Below, piece after piece: positions 7,272 through 10,457 of a stretch of DNA of 10,457 nucleotides. Positions within the stretch are counted from its first letter, which is position 1; each line of letters begins with the position of its first letter. Made by a program: the position numbers and the translations under genes. The notes under the pieces were generated by a model, which was not told where the DNA came from, did not search any database, and saw nothing but the letters and a program-made list of their open reading frames with translations. Source of the stretch: an uncultured Pseudomonadota bacterium (lineage in GTDB: Bacteria > Pseudomonadota > Alphaproteobacteria > RF32 > CAG-239); assembly GCA_949295395.1 (NCBI GenBank), contig CASFLB010000036.1, positions 1 through 10,457 of the forward strand, given 5' to 3'.

Positions 7272-7306
7272 GCGATAAGTTAATAAAAATAGTAGGATGA
7301 GCAAAA

Positions 7307-7852
7307 ATGCTACAATTATTTTTAACATTTTTCAAAATCGGACTATTTACCTTTGGCGGTGGCTATGCGATGTTGCCGCTGTTACAAGATGAAATTGTAC
7401 GCCGCCACAAATGGGCCACGGAGGACGAGCTTTTAGACTATTACGCGGTAGGGCAAAGCACGCCGGGGATAATCTCGGTGAATGTGGCAACCTTTATCGG
7501 CTATCGTCAATATGGCGTATGGGGCGGAATTTTAGCCACCTTGGCCATAATCATGCCTTCTTTTATCATTATTACCTTGATTGCAACCATCTTAGATAAA
7601 TTCATGGACAACAAATATTTGACTCACGCCTTTGCCGGAATTCGCTTGGCCGTGAGCGCCTTGATATTAGACACGGTTATCGGTTTATGGAAAAAGAGCG
7701 TTAATAACCGCTTGGGCTATGCGATATTTGCCCTTGCCGCGATTAGTGTTTTATTTTTGAATATATCAGCAGTGTTGGTCGTTATTGTTGCCGGAGCTGC
7801 GGGCTATATCGCCCATCGGGTAAAATCTTCTGCTAAAAAGGAGAAAGCCTGA
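7307..7852 (+). CDS. Short-chain chromate transporter, N-terminal-type half (CHR family)
   Basis: A 181-residue membrane protein of the CHR (ChrA) superfamily. Long ChrA proteins have two homologous halves; here the halves are separate genes. Family marks: FKIGLFTFGGGYAMLP (9-24), W36 in HKWATEDELLDY, GQSTPGIISVNVATFIGY (49-66) and the MPS turn (83-85). Hydrophobic helices follow at about 73-97, 110-126, and a long stretch over 137-169. Paired short CHR proteins in Bacillus subtilis work together in chromate efflux, with opposite membrane orientation. The natural substrate here is not shown and could be another oxyanion. A ribosome site AGGATGAG lies at 7294-7301. The stop overlaps the next start by one base (TGATG), so the pair is translationally coupled. 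Confidence 0.88.
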   Translation: MLQLFLTFFKIGLFTFGGGYAMLPLLQDEIVRRHKWATEDELLDYYAVGQSTPGIISVNVATFIGYRQYGVWGGILATLAIIMPSFIIITLIATILDKFMDNKYLTHAFAGIRLAVSALILDTVIGLWKKSVNNRLGYAIFALAAISVLFLNISAVLVVIVAGAAGYIAHRVKSSAKKEKA

Positions 7853-8370
7853 TGATATACGCCATTTTGTTTGTTCAGTTTTTTAAGGTAGGATTATTTG
7901 CCATTGGCGGTGGCTTGGTAACGGTACCGTTTTTATTTGATTTAGCCGAGCATTATCCATGGTTTACGGCGGCCGAATTAGCCGATATGATAGCCATTTC
8001 CGAGTCTACCCCGGGGCCTTTGGGGGTAAATATGGCTACTTACGCCGGTTTTAAGGCCGCAGGCGTTTTCGGTGGAGCCGTTGCAACAATAGGACTGACT
8101 TTCCCTTCGGTTGTAATTATCATCTTAATTGCCAAGTTATTAAAAACATTTAAGGACAATCCGAACGTTCGGAGCATTTTAACCGGTATCAGACCGGCGG
8201 TAATTGCGCTTATTTGCTTAGCCGGTTGGGAGATATTAAAAATATCGGTCAGAAATTGGCAAGACGGTATAATTTTTGTTTTATTTTTAGCCGCAATACA
8301 TTATTATAAAAAAAGCCCGATTCTTTATATCATCATAGCGGCAATCATCGGGGTTGCGCTCAAACTTTAA
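7852..8370 (+). CDS. Short-chain chromate transporter, C-terminal-type half (CHR family)
   Basis: The 172-residue partner of the preceding gene and its homologue. The same marks appear in order: FKVGLFAIGGGLVTVPFL (11-28), W37 before the acidic AELADMIAI stretch, ESTPGPLGVNMATYAGF (51-67), the FPS turn (84-86) and TGIRPAVIAL (111-120). Hydrophobic helices occupy about 70-96, 110-127 and 138-172, and the C-terminus ends in the membrane without a tail. The start at 7852 shares its A with the preceding stop codon and has AAGGAG (7838-7843) eight bases ahead. Two half-size CHR proteins encoded back to back probably form a heterodimer equivalent to one full ChrA. The gene for an anchored four-cysteine protein follows after ten bases. 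The substrate is unproven. Confidence 0.88.
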   Translation: MIYAILFVQFFKVGLFAIGGGLVTVPFLFDLAEHYPWFTAAELADMIAISESTPGPLGVNMATYAGFKAAGVFGGAVATIGLTFPSVVIIILIAKLLKTFKDNPNVRSILTGIRPAVIALICLAGWEILKISVRNWQDGIIFVLFLAAIHYYKKSPILYIIIAAIIGVALKL

Positions 8371-8380
8371 GGAGATCAAC

Positions 8381-8848
8381 ATGAAAAAATGGATATGGAC
8401 AGCCGTCATTGTTTTGATTATTATCGGATTATATGTTGTAAGTTTAGGCGCATACGGAACTTGGGTAAATACCAATCCGCAACCCGGAAACATCTTTTCG
8501 GGCGATATAAAAATTGAGAAAATAAAGAACGAGGAAGGCGCTCAACACAAATATTTAATGATAATATCAGATAAAGAAAATCATGCTTTGTCCTGCACGC
8601 CAACCGATGAAGCCGAAATCTATACCTGTTTGCCGTTTATTAAAAGCGCGGAAGAAGGAAAGACCATCAAAGAGATAACCAAGCAAACAGCCATGACACC
8701 GTTACATTTAAGACTGAAAGTTCAAAACTATATGTTTTATCATGTGCTGGATATTGAAATGAGCTATGTGACGTCAAAATGCGAAAAAATAGGAGATGAA
8801 GGCTGCCAGCTTATCAAACTCCCACAATACACCAAAAAAGGCATATAG
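8381..8848 (+). CDS. Membrane-anchored four-cysteine protein, function unknown
   Basis: I do not recognise this 155-residue protein. It has one hydrophobic segment near the N-terminus (about 4-24) after two lysines, so it is probably an inner-membrane anchor with residues from about 28 onward in the periplasm. There is no lipobox cysteine. The periplasmic part holds four cysteines, C72, C83, C134 and C142, in two close pairs (spacings 11 and 8), which suggests two disulfides. The frame opens at 8354, but the start at 8381 has AAGGAG six bases ahead (8369-8374), avoids overlap with the CHR gene and puts the anchor at the N-terminus. It lies ten bases after the second CHR gene and is probably cotranscribed, which makes an accessory role in transport or oxyanion handling possible but unproven. 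Confidence 0.75.
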   Translation: MKKWIWTAVIVLIIIGLYVVSLGAYGTWVNTNPQPGNIFSGDIKIEKIKNEEGAQHKYLMIISDKENHALSCTPTDEAEIYTCLPFIKSAEEGKTIKEITKQTAMTPLHLRLKVQNYMFYHVLDIEMSYVTSKCEKIGDEGCQLIKLPQYTKKGI

Positions 8849-8865
8849 CGCCATAAACAAAAATA

Positions 8866-8894
8866 TTGACAAATTAGAATAAAACGACTAAATT
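8866..8894 (+). promoter_or_regulatory. Sigma-70-type promoter for the PcfJ/LRR gene
   Basis: A perfect -35 TTGACA (8866-8871) and a -10 TAAATT (8889-8894) are separated by exactly 17 bases. Transcription would begin near 8901, giving a leader of under 20 bases before the ATG at 8919. This is the best promoter in the window and makes the downstream gene independent of the CHR operon. Confidence 0.75.
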
Positions 8895-8918
8895 CATGTT
8901 CCAAAAGAAGTAAAGAAC

Positions 8919-9809
8919 ATGAAGATAGCTAACTTTAGAGAATATACCGGCGTTTTGCGCGAGATATATACCGGAGAGGCCATGGCCGAAACCGGAAATT
9001 ATTACTATGCGCTGATGTCTTCGGGCAAAAGGCTTAATCAGAAGAAAAACGAGCTCCGCCAAAAGATAGCCGGATTAAGTCAAAAAATTCAGATCCAAGC
9101 GGAGATAGTTCGCCAAGCCACAGACAAACGCCGTGCCGGATTAGAGGTTAATAAGCTCAAAAAGGAAAAACAAGCGTTGGTCAAGAGCTTAAAAGACTTG
9201 CAGTCAAGCGACCATTTTAATTCCTTGAGCAATGACGCCAAAATCTGCGTTTGCAGCGGTTTTTTGTTTCAAAAATATCTAACGAATGAAATACTTAAGA
9301 ACAATCCTCTTCATTTTCAAAAAAACAGCCATGGTGATTTGATTGTTGACGCGTCTCAATTAAGACACTCGGATTTGTTTACTCAAGCCGCCCATGTAAA
9401 GGATTTTATCGCGGCTTATATGGCGAGCTATCCTGAAAAAGTAAAGACCGCCGGTTATTTCAAAACCTTGCTGAACAAGGTGGACAACTGGCAAGGAATA
9501 ATGACCTTTGTTGATGAAAATTTTGACAAGCTGAACCGCCAATCCAAAGAACAGCAAGATGACATTCAATCCAGTCATCAAGGCGCAGAAGTTGTTTTAA
9601 CCTTTCCTGAAGAAAAGCTTTTCTTGCTGCGCTTATGCAATCCGGACGCGTTGGATTATGAGAGCAGAAAATGGAGCATTGCGTTGGCAAAGGCGGATAC
9701 GATAGCGATGTCTCCGAAGGCAAAACACAAATTTATTCGTTGCGCTCGGAAGCAGAAAATGGTGAATGGATTCCCCACGCCACGATTGAATTTAAGAACG
9801 GTGCGGTAA
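8919..9809 (+). CDS. PcfJ-like/LRR protein, N-terminal part (frameshifted gene)
   Basis: First piece of a broken gene. The frame gives 296 residues, but only about 251 belong to the original protein. After K251 the frame reads unrelated residues (WSIALAKAD onward), while the neighbouring frame picks up a recognisable PcfJ-like core from 9671. Residues 36-96 are rich in K, E, Q and spaced leucines and should form a coiled coil. Residues 97-250 are a mixed helical region with no motif I know. There is no signal peptide or membrane segment, so the protein is probably cytoplasmic. The start has an AAGAAG-like ribosome site and a strong promoter at 8866-8894. The frame change falls in an AAAA run (9668-9671): one extra A would join the two frames. 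Whether it is a sequencing error, a true mutation or slippage cannot be told from one sequence. Confidence 0.7.
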   Translation: MKIANFREYTGVLREIYTGEAMAETGNYYYALMSSGKRLNQKKNELRQKIAGLSQKIQIQAEIVRQATDKRRAGLEVNKLKKEKQALVKSLKDLQSSDHFNSLSNDAKICVCSGFLFQKYLTNEILKNNPLHFQKNSHGDLIVDASQLRHSDLFTQAAHVKDFIAAYMASYPEKVKTAGYFKTLLNKVDNWQGIMTFVDENFDKLNRQSKEQQDDIQSSHQGAEVVLTFPEEKLFLLRLCNPDALDYESRKWSIALAKADTIAMSPKAKHKFIRCARKQKMVNGFPTPRLNLRTVR

Positions 9810-10327
9810 AGCAAATAAGCGGTCATAAAAATCAAGAGGTAAAAGACGAATATATTTCGGCCACCAGAGAAAGCATTTATCATCTTTGCCAAAGTCGGGA
9901 TATGTTTGAATTATACCGTCAAAAAAAGGTGTCGGGATTAAAAAATTGCGGCTATATTTTTAGCGCCGATGATTATCCGATAGACTTAAAAAATCCGCCC
10001 AAAGAAGCACATCTGAAAATGATCGCGGAAGATTCTCCGATATTAAAACTTTTTGAGCCGCAGAATTTAACCTTGGATTTATACACGTTTTCGTTTCCGT
10101 TGACGGAAGAAAAATTAAACTTAATCAAAAAGTTTAAGCAAATAAAAACGCTAGACGCCCGAGGAAATATCAAAAGCAAAGAAGAAGCTTGGCCTGTTCG
10201 ACAAAAACTTTTAGCCTTTGCCGGCAAAGAAGGAACGAAAAAATTTTCCCCTCATCTTTTGCGAGAAATCGGCTTTTTATCAGTGCAAATTCGGCGAGCA
10301 TCCGCACATGGATTTAAGCGGTTTTGA
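9671..10327 (+). CDS. PcfJ-like core with start of leucine-rich region (frameshifted gene)
   Basis: Second piece of the same gene, in the -1 frame relative to the first. The 218-residue frame opens with MEHCVGKGGYDSDVSEGKT (1-19) followed by IYSLR, PHATIEF and QISGHKN (47-53). This order (HCVG, Y, IYSLR, a TIEF strand, Q..G..N) is the pattern of PcfJ-like proteins, named for a conjugative-plasmid protein of unknown biochemical role. From about residue 133 the sequence turns leucine-rich (LTLDLYTFSFPL, then IKTLDARGN), as in irregular leucine-rich repeats. Only residues up to about 200 are original: after REIGF the frame goes wrong and ends at 10327. It probably has no start of its own, since the ATG at 9671 lies inside the motif and has no clear ribosome site. 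The family call rests on pattern recognition. Confidence 0.65.
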   Translation: MEHCVGKGGYDSDVSEGKTQIYSLRSEAENGEWIPHATIEFKNGAVKQISGHKNQEVKDEYISATRESIYHLCQSRDMFELYRQKKVSGLKNCGYIFSADDYPIDLKNPPKEAHLKMIAEDSPILKLFEPQNLTLDLYTFSFPLTEEKLNLIKKFKQIKTLDARGNIKSKEEAWPVRQKLLAFAGKEGTKKFSPHLLREIGFLSVQIRRASAHGFKRF

Positions 10328-10457
10328 AAACCTTCGGGAATTGCGCTTGAACGAAAGCGATTTGAGCAAGATTAAAAAAATAACCTTGCCGCAGGGATTA
10401 GAAACAGATAACACCATATTTAACAAAAACGCCGCGAGACCGCAGCTACCGAAAAAG
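10278..10457 (+). CDS. Leucine-rich C-terminal part of the PcfJ-like gene (frameshifted, runs off the window)
   Basis: Third piece, back in the frame of the first. Dropping one T from the run at 10274-10278 joins REIGF to YQCKFGEHPHMDLSGFENL and continues open to the last base of the window. The reading contains MDLSGFENLRELRLNES (with its ATG at 10308), a leucine-rich repeat pattern that extends the repeats begun before the break. The gene has no stop in the window, so its true end is unknown. Confidence 0.6.

Noticed and set aside
7222..7335. N-terminal extension of PntAA by 38 residues
   Set aside because: It would overlap the divergent CHR gene and cover the shared promoter region. MIIAVPKEI at 7221 is the expected family start.
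8354..8380. Earlier start for the four-cysteine protein
   Set aside because: It would overlap the CHR gene by 17 bases and precede the ribosome site at 8369-8374. The internal start gives a normal N-terminal anchor.
9666..9674. Programmed -1 frameshift site in the PcfJ-like gene
   Set aside because: There is no classic X-XXY-YYZ heptamer and I see no strong downstream stem-loop. A simple indel explains it better, though it is kept as a remote option in the findings.
9460..9892. Minus-strand open frames of 78-87 codons opposite the PcfJ-like gene
   Set aside because: They are antisense to a region with clear plus-strand protein pattern, have no ribosome sites, and overlap one another.
1..10457. 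CRISPR array, tRNA, insertion sequence or inverted-repeat ends
   Set aside because: Reading through both strands I found no regularly spaced repeats, cloverleaf, transposase motif or terminal inverted repeats.

Overview
The window is a compact stretch of bacterial chromosome with no gap between genes longer than about 100 bases. Three things suggest an alphaproteobacterium, perhaps a host-associated one: a three-gene proton-translocating transhydrogenase (alpha-1, alpha-2, beta) laid out as in Rhodospirillum, AG-rich Gram-negative-style ribosome sites, and a PcfJ-like protein with a leucine-rich tail. This placement is an inference from gene content and is only moderately secure.

Layout. (1) 19-787, plus strand: a META-domain lipoprotein and a small unrecognised protein, closed by a terminator at 793-829. 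(2) 857-1873, minus strand: trpS (tryptophanyl-tRNA synthetase). (3) 1971-4517, plus strand: serS (seryl-tRNA synthetase), then an HD-domain phosphohydrolase whose N-terminal half looks like a dead copy of its C-terminal half. The terminator of this unit lies inside the 3' end of the convergent pntB. (4) 4525-7221, minus strand: the overlapping operon pntAA-pntAB-pntB. It should couple the proton gradient to hydride transfer from NADH to NADP+, but both histidine positions known to carry the proton step in characterised relatives are substituted. (5) 7307-8848, plus strand: a pair of short-chain chromate-transporter (CHR) half proteins plus a membrane-anchored four-cysteine protein, diverging from pnt across a palindromic -10 region. 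(6) 8919 to the window end, plus strand: a gene with its own good promoter, encoding a coiled-coil, a PcfJ-like core and a leucine-rich C-terminus. It is broken by two frame changes of opposite sign and runs off the window.

Housekeeping functions (trpS, serS, pnt) dominate. The less ordinary parts are the HD duplication, the atypical transhydrogenase proton path, the CHR operon with its added anchored protein, and the frameshifted PcfJ/LRR gene. I see no tRNA, rRNA, CRISPR array, insertion sequence or phage gene.
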